DNA of 64,000 bases, taken from the NCBI GenBank assembly GCA_001023535.1, contig CP011020.1, positions 1,209,001 to 1,273,000 on the forward strand, given 5' to 3'. Made by a program: the position numbers and the translations under genes. Of this stretch, positions 19,093 through 32,567 are shown one piece after another; the stretch's first letter is position 1, and each line of letters starts with the position of its first letter. The stretch is from Pseudomonas chlororaphis. GTDB lineage: Bacteria > Pseudomonadota > Gammaproteobacteria > Pseudomonadales > Pseudomonadaceae. The notes beneath the pieces are model-generated. The model did not search any database. It saw only the letters and a list, made by a program, of their open reading frames with translations, and was not told the DNA's origin.

Positions 19093-19121
19093 TTTACAGA
19101 TCAAAACGCGCTCCGTATAGT
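19093..19121 (+). promoter_or_regulatory. Sigma-70 promoter of second tRNA-Leu
   Basis: TTTACA (19093-19098), 17 bases and TATAGT (19116-19121); the flanks (CGCTCCG before and GCGC after) match those of the first copy. Confidence 0.8.
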
Positions 19122-19155
19122 GCGCCACATCAACAGCGGCAACGCTGAAGATGCT

Positions 19156-19242
19156 GCCCAGATGGTGAAATTGGTAGACACGCCAGCTTCAGGTGCTGGT
19201 GACCGCAAGGTCGTGGAAGTTCGAGTCTTCTTCTGGGCACCA
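19156..19242 (+). tRNA. tRNA-Leu(CAG), copy 2
   Basis: Identical in sequence to copy 1 over all 87 bases, with anticodon CAG at 19190-19192. The two copies have separate promoters and terminators, so this is a tandem duplication of a whole transcription unit of about 264 bases. Confidence 0.98.
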
Positions 19243-19276
19243 ATTCAAGCTTCAAGGTCATGGCCTTGAACCTCAC

Positions 19277-19302
19277 AGAAACCCGCGAAAGCGGGTTTTT
19301 GC
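19277..19302 (+). terminator. Terminator of second tRNA-Leu
   Basis: ACCCGC GAAA GCGGGT with a TTTTTG tail; the same stem as after copy 1. Confidence 0.85.
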
Positions 19303-19342
19303 GTTTCTGGGCCCTGGAAATATCCGAGTCGCTGAAATCGCT

Positions 19343-19415
19343 ATCGCGAGCAAGCTCGCTCCCACAGTGGATCTCTGTTCACTGCGATCCTTGTGGGAGC
19401 GAGCTTGCTCGCGAT
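19343..19415. repeat. REP pair, GTGGGAGCGAGCTTGCTCGCGAT type, tail-to-tail
   Basis: Two REPs in the opposite relative order to most pairs here (the CCCACA ends face inward). It lies between the second tRNA terminator and the 3' end of the chemoreceptor gene. Confidence 0.8.
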
Positions 19416-19436
19416 GAGGCCAGCCCAGCCGCGAGA

Positions 19437-21371
19437 TCAGGCCCGGAACTGCCCCAGGCTTGCCTTCAACTGCGCAGCCAGGCTGTCGAGCACCTTGCCG
19501 CTGGCGGTGGTCTCCACCACGGCCTGGGCCGCCTTCTCGGCCTGGACATGGATGGTTTCCACGCGCCCGCGCACCGCTTGCGCGCCCTGGGCCTGATGAG
19601 CTGCGGCCTGAGTCGCCAGGCCGATGGCCGCATGCACCTGCTCCACGGAGGTCTGCACCGTCTGCTGCAAGCGCGCACTGTCACGCAACACCAACAACCC
19701 CTCGCTGGCCTGACGTCCCGCCAGACCAATCGCCGCCACGGCCTCACGAGCCCCCTGCTGCAACGCCACGATGTGCGCCTGAATATCACCCGTCGAGCTC
19801 TGGGTCTTGCTCGCCAGCGCCCGCACTTCATCCGCCACCACCGCAAACCCGCGTCCGGTCTCGCCGGCCCGGGCCGCTTCGATCGCCGCGTTCAAGGCCA
19901 GCAGGTTGGTCTGCTCGGCAATGCCATGGATCACCGTCAGCACCACCTCGATCTGCTCGCTCTGCTGCGCCAGCCGCTCGATCACCTTCGCCCCGGTGTC
20001 CACTTGCCCGGCCAACGCCTCGATCAAACCGCTGACCTTCGCCGAGGTGCGCGTGTTTTCGTCCGTGGCCTGGCGAATCTCCACCACCTGCTGCAAGGCC
20101 GCCTGCATCGCCTGGCTTTCCGATTGAGCTTCGTCGGCCATTTGCGACAGCGCCCGCAAGCTCTCGGCCACCTCATCACGCTGCATCCCGGCTGCCGCAT
20201 CGGCGCCGGAGTTGCGCAAGGTCATGGCGCCGATTTCCACGCCGGTACGCTGGGCGACATCGCCGGCCTCGCGCACGATGGGTTGCAACTTATCCACAAA
20301 GCGATTGACCGCCGAGGCCATGTCGCCGATCTCATCCTTGCTGTTGATTTGCACACGCTTGGTCAGGTCGCCCTCGCCCGCCGCCAGGTCATTCATCGCC
20401 GCGATCAGCAGCTTGAGGCGATTGACCACCCGACGCCCCAGCACCACGGCCAGCAGCAACAGGACACCAGCGCCCACCAACGCCAGGCCGAGACCGATGC
20501 GCCAGCGCAAGGTGCTTGCCGCTTCCTGCACCGTACTGGAAGTGTTGGTCTGCATTTGCGTGGCCGTGGCCTGGGCCGATTGCAACCGACCGCGCATGGC
20601 GGTGGCACTGTCGGCCGCCGCGCCTTTCAGGCTATCGCCCACCAACTGGTCACTGCTGGCGATCAACGCCGAAAAGCGCTGGTCCAGCGCCTTCAGGTCG
20701 GTTTCGACGGACGCGGTGGAAACCCCCATCAATACCTTGCCGATCTCCACGCCATTGGGGTTGATCGACGCTTCGAGGTAATACACCGAAGGATCGCTCT
20801 TCGCCGCATCCAACACCCTGTCCAGCGCCCGCTCGCCCTTGCCCTTCTCCAGCAACGCCTTGTTGATCGGGTTTTCCCGGTTCAGGTAGCGAGTCAGGTG
20901 TTCACCGGCAGCGTCGTCGTAAATGACGAACAAAACATTGGGGTTGCGCTGGGCCCGGCGGGCGAATTCGGAAAGGGTCGGCACATCGCTGTCCCACATG
21001 GCGCGGGGCGCGACAGAAGCCAGGAGTTGCGCCATATCATTGGCGGAATCGCGCAAGTCTTTCTCCAACGTCCCACGCAACTGCGCTTGCTCGTCCTTCA
21101 GACGCGCGGACAGCCCGGCATTCAACCGTTGGCGAGTGTTGGCGGACAGGCTGTCCAGGCTCGACGTGACCTCACGCCCGGCCTGCTCCAGCTCTGCCGA
21201 AAGTTTCTGGCTGTCTACGCCCAACCGCGCGCCGAGATCGGCTTCCAGCGCCGTGACAGTGCTCCGGGTCAGCGCGACGGCCACCAGTACCTGCACCAAA
21301 AGGGCGATACCGAGGGTAACGAACACGGGCCGCAGTAAACGGCTTTGTAACAGTGAGAGAACGGCCGACAC
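19437..21371 (-). CDS. Methyl-accepting chemotaxis protein
   Basis: The 644-residue receptor has a first membrane helix at about residues 13-35, a periplasmic ligand-binding region of about 250 residues, a second helix ([20 protein letters not shown], about 285-305), a HAMP domain, and a long helical signalling domain with the conserved tip [19 protein letters not shown]. The ligand is not predictable from the sequence. There is no C-terminal CheR-docking pentapeptide. I chose the GTG at 21371, seven bases after AGAGGG; an in-frame start six codons earlier has no binding site. It stands alone between purA and the tRNAs, without chemotaxis genes nearby. Confidence 0.93.
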   Translation of the reverse strand: MSAVLSLLQSRLLRPVFVTLGIALLVQVLVAVALTRSTVTALEADLGARLGVDSQKLSAELEQAGREVTSSLDSLSANTRQRLNAGLSARLKDEQAQLRGTLEKDLRDSANDMAQLLASVAPRAMWDSDVPTLSEFARRAQRNPNVLFVIYDDAAGEHLTRYLNRENPINKALLEKGKGERALDRVLDAAKSDPSVYYLEASINPNGVEIGKVLMGVSTASVETDLKALDQRFSALIASSDQLVGDSLKGAAADSATAMRGRLQSAQATATQMQTNTSSTVQEAASTLRWRIGLGLALVGAGVLLLLAVVLGRRVVNRLKLLIAAMNDLAAGEGDLTKRVQINSKDEIGDMASAVNRFVDKLQPIVREAGDVAQRTGVEIGAMTLRNSGADAAAGMQRDEVAESLRALSQMADEAQSESQAMQAALQQVVEIRQATDENTRTSAKVSGLIEALAGQVDTGAKVIERLAQQSEQIEVVLTVIHGIAEQTNLLALNAAIEAARAGETGRGFAVVADEVRALASKTQSSTGDIQAHIVALQQGAREAVAAIGLAGRQASEGLLVLRDSARLQQTVQTSVEQVHAAIGLATQAAAHQAQGAQAVRGRVETIHVQAEKAAQAVVETTASGKVLDSLAAQLKASLGQFRA

Positions 21372-21474
21372 GTGAAATCCCTCTACCAAACGCCATTAAT
21401 TTGATGGCACTCATCAAGAGCTGCCTGTAATGGAGTTGCATAGCAAGTGTCATGCCGCCTGGCAGCAGAAACGG

Positions 21475-21500
21475 CAAAGGACCCAAATGAGGGTCCTTTG
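21475..21500. terminator. Hairpin between purA and chemoreceptor gene
   Basis: CAAAGGACCC and GGGTCCTTTG form a ten-pair stem with a six-base loop just beyond the purA stop. The U-tract is poor on both strands, so termination may be weak. Confidence 0.6.
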
Positions 21501-21520
21501 CTATTTACATCAACGACTTA

Positions 21521-22867
<1,347 letters not shown>

Positions 22868-24055
22868 TCAAGAAGCCAGCGGCAATACTTGCCAAAGCCC
22901 ATTCTGCTGAATCAATTGCCGGTCGCAGTCCGCTTCACGGGCGGCGGCCACAGGTTGCCCAGGCAAGGCCTGGACGACACGCTGACCCTCGCTGCGCAAC
23001 TGGCAGACGGCCTGCCAGAGTGCCGCATCCGTACTGTCAGGCATCCAGATACCGCCAGACGGTAGCTCGATCTCAGCACGCCCCAGGGTCACCAGGGTTT
23101 TCAAATCGGTAGAGAAGCCGGTCGCCGGACGGGCGCGACCGAAGTCGGCACCGATGTCGTCATAGCGCCCGCCCTGGGCGATGGACTGGCCAACACCCGG
23201 CACGAATACGGCAAACACGACACCGGTGTGGTAGTGATAACCGCGCAGCTCACCCAGGTCGAAATACAGCGGCAGGTCTGGGAAACGCACCGACAGACGC
23301 TCGGCAATCGCCAGCAGGTCGTCGAGCGCCGCCAACACCGGCGCCGGCGCGTGGGCCAGGCGCTCGCGAGCCGCGGCCAGCACCTCACGACCACCGCACA
23401 AGTCCACCAGCGCCCGCAGCATGCCTGACAGATCGGCCGGCAGGCCTTCGGTCAGGCTGATGACTTCGTCGATGGCCTTGCGTTGCAGCGCATCGAACAA
23501 CTGCTGCTCCACTTCGCCAGACAGGCCGGCCGCACGGGCCAGGCCGCGATAAATACCGACATGCCCCAAGTCCATGTGGACATCCGGCACGTCGGCCAGT
23601 TGCAACATGGCCAACATCAGGCTGATGACTTCCACGTCGCTGCTCGGGCTGGCATCGCCATACAACTCGGCACCCAACTGGATCGGGCTGCGCGAGGATG
23701 ACAAGGCACGTGGCTGGGCGTGCAGCACGCTGCCGGCATAGCACAGGCGGCTGGGGCCTTCGCGGCGCAGGGTGTGGGCATCGATACGCGCCACTTGCGG
23801 CGTGATGTCGGCCCGAAAGCCCATCTGACGGCCCGATTGAGGGTCGATAACCTTGAAGGTGCGCAGATCCAGGTCCTGGCCCGCGCCGGTCAGCAGGGAT
23901 TCCAGGTACTCGATATGCGGGGTGACGACAAACTCGTAACCCCAGCTCTGGAACAGATCCAACACCTGCCGACGCGCTACTTCGATACGCGCAGCTTCCG
24001 GTGGCAGTACTTCTTCGATGCCATCTGGCAGCAGCCAGCGGTCTACCGTTGCCAT
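22868..24055 (-). CDS. hisZ: ATP phosphoribosyltransferase regulatory subunit HisZ
   Basis: The 395-residue protein is a catalytically inactive relative of histidyl-tRNA synthetase that forms a complex with the short HisG enzyme and gives it histidine feedback control. It keeps the class II synthetase core ([16 protein letters not shown] is motif-2-like) but lacks the C-terminal anticodon-binding domain, as expected for HisZ. hisG is not in this window. It probably shares a transcript with purA. Confidence 0.96.
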   Translation of the reverse strand: MATVDRWLLPDGIEEVLPPEAARIEVARRQVLDLFQSWGYEFVVTPHIEYLESLLTGAGQDLDLRTFKVIDPQSGRQMGFRADITPQVARIDAHTLRREGPSRLCYAGSVLHAQPRALSSSRSPIQLGAELYGDASPSSDVEVISLMLAMLQLADVPDVHMDLGHVGIYRGLARAAGLSGEVEQQLFDALQRKAIDEVISLTEGLPADLSGMLRALVDLCGGREVLAAARERLAHAPAPVLAALDDLLAIAERLSVRFPDLPLYFDLGELRGYHYHTGVVFAVFVPGVGQSIAQGGRYDDIGADFGRARPATGFSTDLKTLVTLGRAEIELPSGGIWMPDSTDAALWQAVCQLRSEGQRVVQALPGQPVAAAREADCDRQLIQQNGLWQVLPLAS

Positions 24056-24197
24056 TACGCCATTCCCCTATGGTCCGGGCGGCCAGCCTTCGGGCAAGCC
24101 TTGAGTGAAGCAGAAAATGCCCCGCCCGCGCGCAAAACACGCGCAAGGGCGACGTGACGAATGGCGTCGTGTCGCTCAGTCAAGGTCAATTGAATCC

Positions 24198-24227
24198 TGT
24201 GGCGAGGGAGCTTGCTCCCTTGCCACA
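24198..24227. repeat. Single REP, GTGGCGAGGGAGCTTGCTCCC type
   Basis: An unpaired palindrome with no inverted partner nearby, so a REP singlet rather than a REPIN. Confidence 0.75.
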
Positions 24228-24348
24228 GAACTTTAATCGACGCCAGGAATGAACAGCATTGCAGCCTCGTCCGGCACTTTCCTCGGAAAACCTGTCGAGT
24301 CGTTCAACCCGACGCCTGCACCTCAAACCGCAATCGAACGTGCAGACG

Positions 24349-24376
24349 CAAAAAAGCCGGGAATTTCCCGGCTGCC
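24349..24376 (-). terminator. Rho-independent terminator of the hflX-hflK-hflC operon
   Basis: On the minus strand AGCCGGGAA and TTCCCGGCT form a nine-pair stem followed by TTTTTTGCG, about 80 bases after the hflC stop. This is the strongest terminator of the long nnr-to-hflC gene run. Confidence 0.9.
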
Positions 24377-24456
24377 GCATCATACACACGTTTTCCCAAA
24401 GGATCACCCCGCCCGACGCTTTAGCCGCCGGGCGGAGCCCCCAGGTCAACGTCGAA

Positions 24457-25326
24457 TCAAGGCTTGGCCTTCTCCAGGTAGTGGAAGAAGTCGCTGCTTG
24501 GGTCCAGGACCATGACGTCGGATTTGTTCGCAAAGCTTTCACGGTAGGCACGCAGGCTACGGTAGAACCCGTAGAACTCCTGGTCCTGGCCGTAGGCCTT
24601 GGCGTAGATCGCAGCCGCCTGGGCGTCGCCATCACCGCGAACCTCTTCCGATTCACGATAGGCTTCGGCCAGCAACACGCGACGCTGACGATCGGCGTCG
24701 GCACGAATGCCTTCCGCCAGCTCGTTACCCTTGGCGCGGTGCTCACGAGCCTCACGCTCACGCTCGGTGCTCATCCGCTCGAACACGCTGCGGTTGACTT
24801 CCTTCGGCAGGTCGATGGCCTTGACCCGGACATCGATCACCTCGATACCCAGCTCCTTTTCCGCCATCGAGTTCAGCGAACGGGTGATGTCGGCCATGAG
24901 CGCATCACGCTCACCGGACACCACTTCATGCAGCGTGCGCTTGCCGAACTGGTCACGCAGGCCCGATTCCAAACGACGGGACAGACGTTCGTCGGCGATC
25001 TGCTTGAGGCCGGAGGTCGCGGTGTAGAAACGCTCGGCGTCCTTCACGCGCCACTTGGCGTAGGCATCCACCATCACGGCTTTCTTTTCCAGCGTCAGGA
25101 AGCGTTGCGTCGGCGCATCCAGCGTCATCAGGCGGGCGTCGAACTTGCGCACCTTGTTGACGTACGGCACTTTCACATGCAGCCCCGGCTGGACATCAGC
25201 CTGGACCACGCGACCGAATTGCAGCAACACCGCACGCTCGGTCTGAGCCACGATGTAGAAGCAGTTCCAGGCAGCGATCGCCACGACGACACCGACAATA
25301 AGGGCGATCAGCGATTTATTGCTCAT
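24457..25326 (-). CDS. hflC: Protease modulator HflC
   Basis: The 289-residue SPFH/Band 7 protein has one N-terminal membrane helix (SLIALIVGVVVAIAAW) and a periplasmic Band 7 domain followed by a long coiled region. With HflK it forms the large cage around the FtsH protease and modulates the turnover of membrane proteins. Its ATG shares one base with the hflK stop (TGATG). The last gene of the operon, followed by a strong terminator. Confidence 0.98.
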   Translation of the reverse strand: MSNKSLIALIVGVVVAIAAWNCFYIVAQTERAVLLQFGRVVQADVQPGLHVKVPYVNKVRKFDARLMTLDAPTQRFLTLEKKAVMVDAYAKWRVKDAERFYTATSGLKQIADERLSRRLESGLRDQFGKRTLHEVVSGERDALMADITRSLNSMAEKELGIEVIDVRVKAIDLPKEVNRSVFERMSTEREREAREHRAKGNELAEGIRADADRQRRVLLAEAYRESEEVRGDGDAQAAAIYAKAYGQDQEFYGFYRSLRAYRESFANKSDVMVLDPSSDFFHYLEKAKP

Positions 25327-26504
25327 CAGCGACTCTCCCTGGTACGTGCTTGCTGTTGCTGCAGGTCCGCCGCCGCGCGGGCATTGGCTTCATTGCTGGC
25401 GGCCGACGTGCTGCCGACAGGTGGCGCGGTGACGCTGCTGCGTCCCCCTTCGACCATCTTGTCCAGCGGCAGGTACAGCAGGTTGCTCTGGCCATTCTTG
25501 TTGCCGGTCACGAGGACCTTGCTGGTGTTGCTGAAGACTTCCTGCATGGTGTCCAGGTACAGGCGCTGACGGGTCACCTCAGGGGCCTTGCGGTACTCGG
25601 CCACCAGCTTGGTGAAACGATCGGCCTCACCCTTGGCGCGGGAAACCACTTCATCGCGGTAACCGTTGGCATCTTCGATGATGCGCTGGGCCTGGCCACG
25701 TGCTTCCGGCACGACGCCGTTGGCATAGGTTTCGGCCTGGTTGCGCGAACGCTGCTCGTCTTCACGGGCACGGATCACGTCATCGAAGGCTTCCTGGACT
25801 TCACGCGGCGCCGCGGCGCTCTGCACGTTGACCTGGGTCACCGTGATACCGGTGCGATAGGTATCGAGGAACCGTTGCAGGCGCTCCTTGATCTCGCTGG
25901 CCATCAGCTCGCGGCCTTCGGTCAGGACCTGGTCCATGGCGGTGGAACCCACCACATGGCGCAGGGCACTTTCGGTCGCGTGCTGCAGGCTGACTTCCGG
26001 CTGGTCGACATTCAGTACGAAGTCTTGCAGGTTGGTGATCTTGTACTGCACGGTCAGCGGCACTTCGACGATGTTCTCGTCTTCGGTGAGCATCTGGCCC
26101 TGCTTGCTGTACGCACGTTCACGCGTGACGTTTTCCAGGTACTTCTGGTCGATCGGCGGGAAATAGATGTTCAGGCCCGGGCCGACGGTCTCGTAGTACT
26201 TGCCGAAGCGCAGCACCACGGCCTGCTCCTGCTCGTCCACGACATAGACCGCACTGTAAAGCCAGACAGCCGCCAACACGACGAGACCGATGCCGAGCAG
26301 GCCGAAACCGCCGCTCTTGCCCGGACGGCCGCCGCCATCATCACCACGTTTTTTACCGCCACCGAACAAACCGTTCAGGCTTTCCTGCAGCTTTCGGAAG
26401 GCCTCGTCGAGATCCGGCGGCCCCTTGCGGTCGCCGTTGTTACGACGCTTGCCACCCCAAGGATCCTGATTGTTCGAGTTGCCACCCGGCTCATTCCAAG
26501 CCAT
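25326..26504 (-). CDS. hflK: FtsH protease activity modulator HflK
   Basis: The 392-residue protein has a Gly/Asn/Asp-rich cytoplasmic start (MAWNEPGGNSNNQDPWGGK), one membrane helix (about residues 65-85), a Band 7 domain and a C-terminal disordered tail rich in Ala/Gln. It is the partner of HflC in the FtsH complex. ATG 26504 is used with GGAG six bases before it; an upstream ATG at 26516 falls inside that binding site and is unlikely. hflX ends 85 bases upstream. Confidence 0.98.
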   Translation of the reverse strand: MAWNEPGGNSNNQDPWGGKRRNNGDRKGPPDLDEAFRKLQESLNGLFGGGKKRGDDGGGRPGKSGGFGLLGIGLVVLAAVWLYSAVYVVDEQEQAVVLRFGKYYETVGPGLNIYFPPIDQKYLENVTRERAYSKQGQMLTEDENIVEVPLTVQYKITNLQDFVLNVDQPEVSLQHATESALRHVVGSTAMDQVLTEGRELMASEIKERLQRFLDTYRTGITVTQVNVQSAAAPREVQEAFDDVIRAREDEQRSRNQAETYANGVVPEARGQAQRIIEDANGYRDEVVSRAKGEADRFTKLVAEYRKAPEVTRQRLYLDTMQEVFSNTSKVLVTGNKNGQSNLLYLPLDKMVEGGRSSVTAPPVGSTSAASNEANARAAADLQQQQARTRESR

Positions 26505-26589
26505 AGCGCTCTCCATCTGATAAAGCAAAGACGCACCCACGGCGCGCCGACCAATGCTACAGAATGCCTGACACCGCTTTCTCAGGCTT

Positions 26590-27891
26590 TTATTGCAAAG
26601 TGTGTTGCTCGATGAATTCCATCGGTTGCAGTCCTTCGCGACTGACCAGACGGTTCAGCTCCGATCGAGGCAGGCGCACCGCCAGCAGGCAGGTGCCTTC
26701 GTCGTCGTGTTCTTCTTTTTGCACCGCGCCCAGCTCGAAGAACTGGGCACGCAGCCGGGCGAAACGTTGCGGCAACTTCAGGGTTCCCACGAACAGATCG
26801 TCGCCGAGCAGCTCGGCCACGGCCTGCTTGAGCAGGTCCAGGCCGCTGCCGTCGCGGGCCGACAACCAGACCCGTTGCGGCTTGCCGTCGGCATCGCGCT
26901 GGATCTGCGGCTCCACGCCCTCGAGCAAATCGAGTTTGTTGTATACCTCGAGGATCGGCAAGTCCTGGGCCCCGATCTCGCCCAGCACCACCATCACCTG
27001 CTCGATCTGCAGCATCCGGTCCGGCTCGGCGGCATCGATCACGTGCAGCAGCAGGTCGGAGTTGCTCGACTCTTCGAGCGTAGCCCGGAAAGCCTCGACC
27101 AGTTTGTGCGGCAAGTGACGGATGAAGCCCACGGTGTCGGCCAGCACGATCGGCCCGAGGTCGTCCAGGTCGAGCCGGCGCAGGGTCGGGTCGAGCGTGG
27201 CGAACAACTGGTCGGCGGCATAGACGTCGGATTGGGTGACGTTGTTGAACAGGGTCGATTTGCCGGCGTTGGTATAACCCACCAGTGAAACCGTCGGGAT
27301 CTCCGCGCGCTTGCGGCCGCGTCGCGATTGTTCGCGTTGGCTGCGGACCTTTTCCAGGCGCCCCTTGATCTGGCGCAGGCGAACCCGCAACAGGCGCCGG
27401 TCGGTTTCCAACTGGGTTTCACCCGGGCCGCGCAGGCCGATACCGCCCTTTTGCCGCTCAAGGTGAGTCCAGCCGCGAACCAGCCGCGTACTCATGTGCT
27501 CAAGCTGGGCCAGTTCGACCTGGAGCTTGCCCTCATGGGTGCGGGCGCGTTGGGCGAAGATATCGAGAATCAGACCGGTCCGGTCGATCACGCGACACTC
27601 GAAGACACGTTCGAGGTTGCGTTCCTGGCTAGGCGTGAGGATGTGATTGAAAATCACCAAATCGACGTGCTCGGCCTTGATCAGGTCGCGCAACTCCTCG
27701 ACCTTGCCACTGCCGATCAGGAACTTGGCGGTTGGCCGATGACGCGGCACGTTGAAGAACGCGACGGTCTCGGCGCCGGCCGAAAGTGCCAATTCCTGAA
27801 ACTCCTGCGGATCTTCGCGCGCCTCAGGGTCCTGTCCATCCAGGTGAACGAGAATGGTCCGTTCACCACCACCGTGGCGCTCAAAGAACAA
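26590..27891 (-). CDS. hflX: Ribosome-splitting GTPase HflX
   Basis: The 433-residue GTPase binds and splits stalled 70S ribosomes. It has the N-terminal HflX domain, a helical linker rich in Arg (about residues 150-195), then the G domain with G1 GYTNAGKST and G3 DTVGFI, and G4 NKLD. The start appears to be a TTG at 27891 with AGGAG six to seven bases upstream; no ATG lies nearby in frame. It follows hfq by 12 bases, so hfq and hflX are almost certainly co-transcribed. Confidence 0.97.
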   Translation of the reverse strand: MFFERHGGGERTILVHLDGQDPEAREDPQEFQELALSAGAETVAFFNVPRHRPTAKFLIGSGKVEELRDLIKAEHVDLVIFNHILTPSQERNLERVFECRVIDRTGLILDIFAQRARTHEGKLQVELAQLEHMSTRLVRGWTHLERQKGGIGLRGPGETQLETDRRLLRVRLRQIKGRLEKVRSQREQSRRGRKRAEIPTVSLVGYTNAGKSTLFNNVTQSDVYAADQLFATLDPTLRRLDLDDLGPIVLADTVGFIRHLPHKLVEAFRATLEESSNSDLLLHVIDAAEPDRMLQIEQVMVVLGEIGAQDLPILEVYNKLDLLEGVEPQIQRDADGKPQRVWLSARDGSGLDLLKQAVAELLGDDLFVGTLKLPQRFARLRAQFFELGAVQKEEHDDEGTCLLAVRLPRSELNRLVSREGLQPMEFIEQHTLQ

Positions 27892-27903
27892 AGGAGGCTC
27901 CTA

Positions 27904-28164
27904 TCAGGCGTTACCCGGTTCAGCGTCACCGCCTTCGGATTCGGTTGCGCTAGGCAGACGAATTGGACGAACTGGCACAACGGTGGAGATCGCGTGCTTG
28001 TAGACCATCTGGCTGACGGTGTTTTTCAGAAGGATGACGAACTGGTCGAAAGACTCGATCGTGCCTTGCAGTTTGATCCCGTTGACGAGATAGATGGACA
28101 CCCCAACTTTTTCTTTACGTAAAGTGTTCAAGTAAGGGTCTTGTAGCGAATGCCCTTTTGACAT
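27904..28164 (-). CDS. hfq: RNA chaperone Hfq
   Basis: The 86-residue protein starts [20 protein letters not shown]. Residues 1 to about 66 form the Sm fold, with Gln8 and the Sm2 motif YKHAIST at the sRNA-binding proximal face. The C-terminus is short ([16 protein letters not shown]), as is usual in Pseudomonas compared with the long E. coli tail. ATG 28164 is the family start. It lies between miaA and hflX in the classic order. Confidence 0.99.
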   Translation of the reverse strand: MSKGHSLQDPYLNTLRKEKVGVSIYLVNGIKLQGTIESFDQFVILLKNTVSQMVYKHAISTVVPVRPIRLPSATESEGGDAEPGNA

Positions 28165-28255
28165 GTGCCGCACTCCTTTAAGGATCAATAATAAAAATCG
28201 GAATCAGATGGCTTGGGCCGTCACACCCCCAAGGATAGACGGCAATTGCAAGGAC

Positions 28256-29226
28256 TCAGCTCAATATGGAGATGGTCCCGAGGTATTTCAAGGCGCGTGG
28301 CAGATTGTCGCAATCGAGACTGTCGAGCCAATGCAGGTCAGTCCAGCTGCGCAGCCAGGTGAACTGGCGTTTCGCCAATTGGCGCGTGGCAATGATCCCA
28401 CGCTCCTGCATCTCGGCTGACGTCAGCTTGCCGTCAAGGTAATCCCAGACCTGGCGGTAACCCACAGCACGTATAGACGGCACCCCGGCATGCAGGTCAC
28501 TTCGCTTACGCAGGGCTACGACCTCGTCGATGAATCCCTGTTCCAACATTAATGTGAATCTTTGTTCAATTCGCCGGTGCAGCACTTGCCGGCTCGCCGG
28601 AGCGATGGCCAGATTCGCGACAGTATAGGGCAATTGTTGCAGTCCCGAAGCGGCTGCTTCAGTACTTTGCGCAGATTGTCGCTGGCGCAGGGCAGTCATG
28701 CTCAGGCCACTGACCCGATAAACCTCCAGCGCCCGGCTGAGCCGCTGCGGATCGTTGGGATGAATGCGCGCGGCCGATTCCGGGTCGATCAGCGCCAATT
28801 GCGCGTGCAGGACCTGCCAGCCAAGGCGCGCGGCCTCTTCTTCGATCTGCGCGCGGACCTCGGGATCGGCCGCTGGCATGTCCGCCAGGCCGTCCACCAA
28901 GGCTTTGTAATACAGCATGGTGCCGCCCACCAGCAGTGGGATCTTGCCGCGCGCGGTGATCTCGGCCATGGCCTGGAGCGCGTCGCGACGAAAATCCGCC
29001 GCCGAATAGGCCTCGGCCGGGTCGAGAATATCGATCAGGCGGTGGGGAAATTCGGCCAGCAGCGCCTTGGACGGCTTGGCGGTGCCGATGTCCATGCCTC
29101 GGTAGACCAGCGCCGAGTCGACGCTGATCAGCTCGCAGGGCAAGACCTTGGTCAGTTCGATGGCCAGGTCGGTCTTGCCGGCGGCGGTCGGCCCCATCAG
29201 GAAAATCGCGGGTGGCAACTGGCTCA

Positions 29227-29227
<1 letters not shown>
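28256..29227 (-). CDS. miaA: tRNA dimethylallyltransferase
   Basis: The 323-residue enzyme transfers a dimethylallyl group to N6 of A37 in tRNAs reading codons that start with U. The P-loop GPTAAGKTD is at about residues 12-20, followed by the conserved [16 protein letters not shown] segment. ATG 29227 overlaps the mutL stop by one base (TGATG); a TTG one codon upstream is not needed. It precedes hfq by 91 bases. Confidence 0.98.
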
Positions 29228-31136
<1,909 letters not shown>

Positions 31137-31140
<4 letters not shown>

Positions 31141-32567
31141 TGCTTGGACGCCACTTCGTTGCCGGGAATGGTCAGGGTCTGGCCGATCTTCAGTTCGTCA
31201 CTCTTGAGGTTGTTGGCACTGCGCAGCGCGGCGGGCGACACCTGGTAGCGCACCGCGATCATCGCCAGGGTCTCGCCCGGGCTGACCCGATGGTCCCGCG
31301 GGCCCTGGGCGATCTTGCCGGAATCGCGCAGCCAGGCGATGTAGGTACCCGGTGGCGGGTTCTGCTGGAAGAACTGCCGCACACCGCTGCTGATGGAACG
31401 GGCCAGCGCCTGCTGGTGGCTGGCCGACGACAGCTTCGACGCTTCGTTGGAGTTGGAGATGAAGCCGGTTTCCACCAGGATCGAGGGGATATCCGGCGAC
31501 TTGAGCACCATGAACCCGGCCTGTTCGACGCGCTGCTTGTGCAGCGGCGTGACCCGGCCGATGTTGCTCAGGACCTTCTGGCCGACGTTCAGGCTGGAGG
31601 TCAACGAGGCGGTCATCGACAGGTCGAGCAATACGCCGGCGAGCATGCGGTCCTTGTCATCGAGGCTGACGTTGCCGGCACCGCCGATCAGGTCGGAGCG
31701 GTTTTCACTGTCGGCCAGCCAGCGGGCGGTCTCGGACGTGGCGCCCCGGTCGGACAAGGCAAACACCGACGCCCCAAATGCCGCCGCGGAAGGTGCGGCG
31801 TCGGCGTGGATGGAGACAAACAGGTCGGCGCCTTTCTTGCGGGCGATTTCGGTACGCCCGCGCAACGGAATGAAGTAGTCGCCGGTACGGGTCAGCTCGG
31901 CGCGGAAACCTTTCATGCCGTTGACTTGGCGTTGCAGCTCACGGGCGATGGACAGCACCACGTCTTTTTCACGCTGCCCACGGGAGCCCGAGGCACCTGG
32001 GTCTTCGCCGCCGTGGCCGGCGTCGATCACCACGATGATGTCGCGCTTGCCGGCCGGTGCCGGTGGCAACTTGATAGCCGGTTCGGCCGGGGTCACCGGC
32101 ACCGCAGGCACCGTGGCGACATTGGTCGGCGGTGGTGGTGGCGGCGCGGCGTCGGCCGGGTTGTCGAACAGGTCCACCACCAGCCGATTGCCGTACTGGG
32201 CATTGGGGGCCAGGGTGAAGCTCTTCGGGGTCACGGCCTTTTTCAGGTCGATGACCACCCGCAGGTCGGTGGGCGTGCGCTGGGCCGAACGCATGGCGGT
32301 AATCGGTGTGTTGGCGGTGGCCACGTTCAGCGGCGCGCCCAGGGAGGCGCCATTGATGTCAATCACCAGGCGGTCGGGGGCGGTCAGGGTGAACACGCTG
32401 TGCTGCACCGGCCCCGTCAGGTCGAACACCAGTCGAGTGTTATCCGGCGCCCGCCAGAGGCGAACGCTGTTGACCTTTGTCTCGGCCACAGCATCGACGG
32501 CCAGTGCCGTAAGCAACAGTCCTACGACAGCAACCACCGCGCGAAAGCGCATACCAAACCCCATCAT
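31137..32567 (-). CDS. amiB: N-acetylmuramoyl-L-alanine amidase AmiB
   Basis: The periplasmic amidase cleaves the stem peptide from muramic acid during septum splitting. The protein has a signal peptide ([20 protein letters not shown], cut after AVA), an AMIN domain for septal localisation (about residues 40-140), a low-complexity Pro linker, the zinc amidase_3 domain ([15 protein letters not shown], and the Glu in [10 protein letters not shown]) and a C-terminal LysM repeat ([16 protein letters not shown]). Starts at 32567, 32564 or 32552 are all possible; the first overlaps the tsaE stop by one base. The family call does not depend on this. Confidence 0.96.

Larger units (their letters stand above)
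24056..24456. other. 401-base intergenic region between hflC and hisZ
   Basis: It holds one single REP (24198-24227) and the hflC terminator (24349-24376). In P. aeruginosa a small DUF2065 membrane-protein gene lies here; I read the minus strand and see no such frame. No other gene is seen. Confidence 0.6.
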
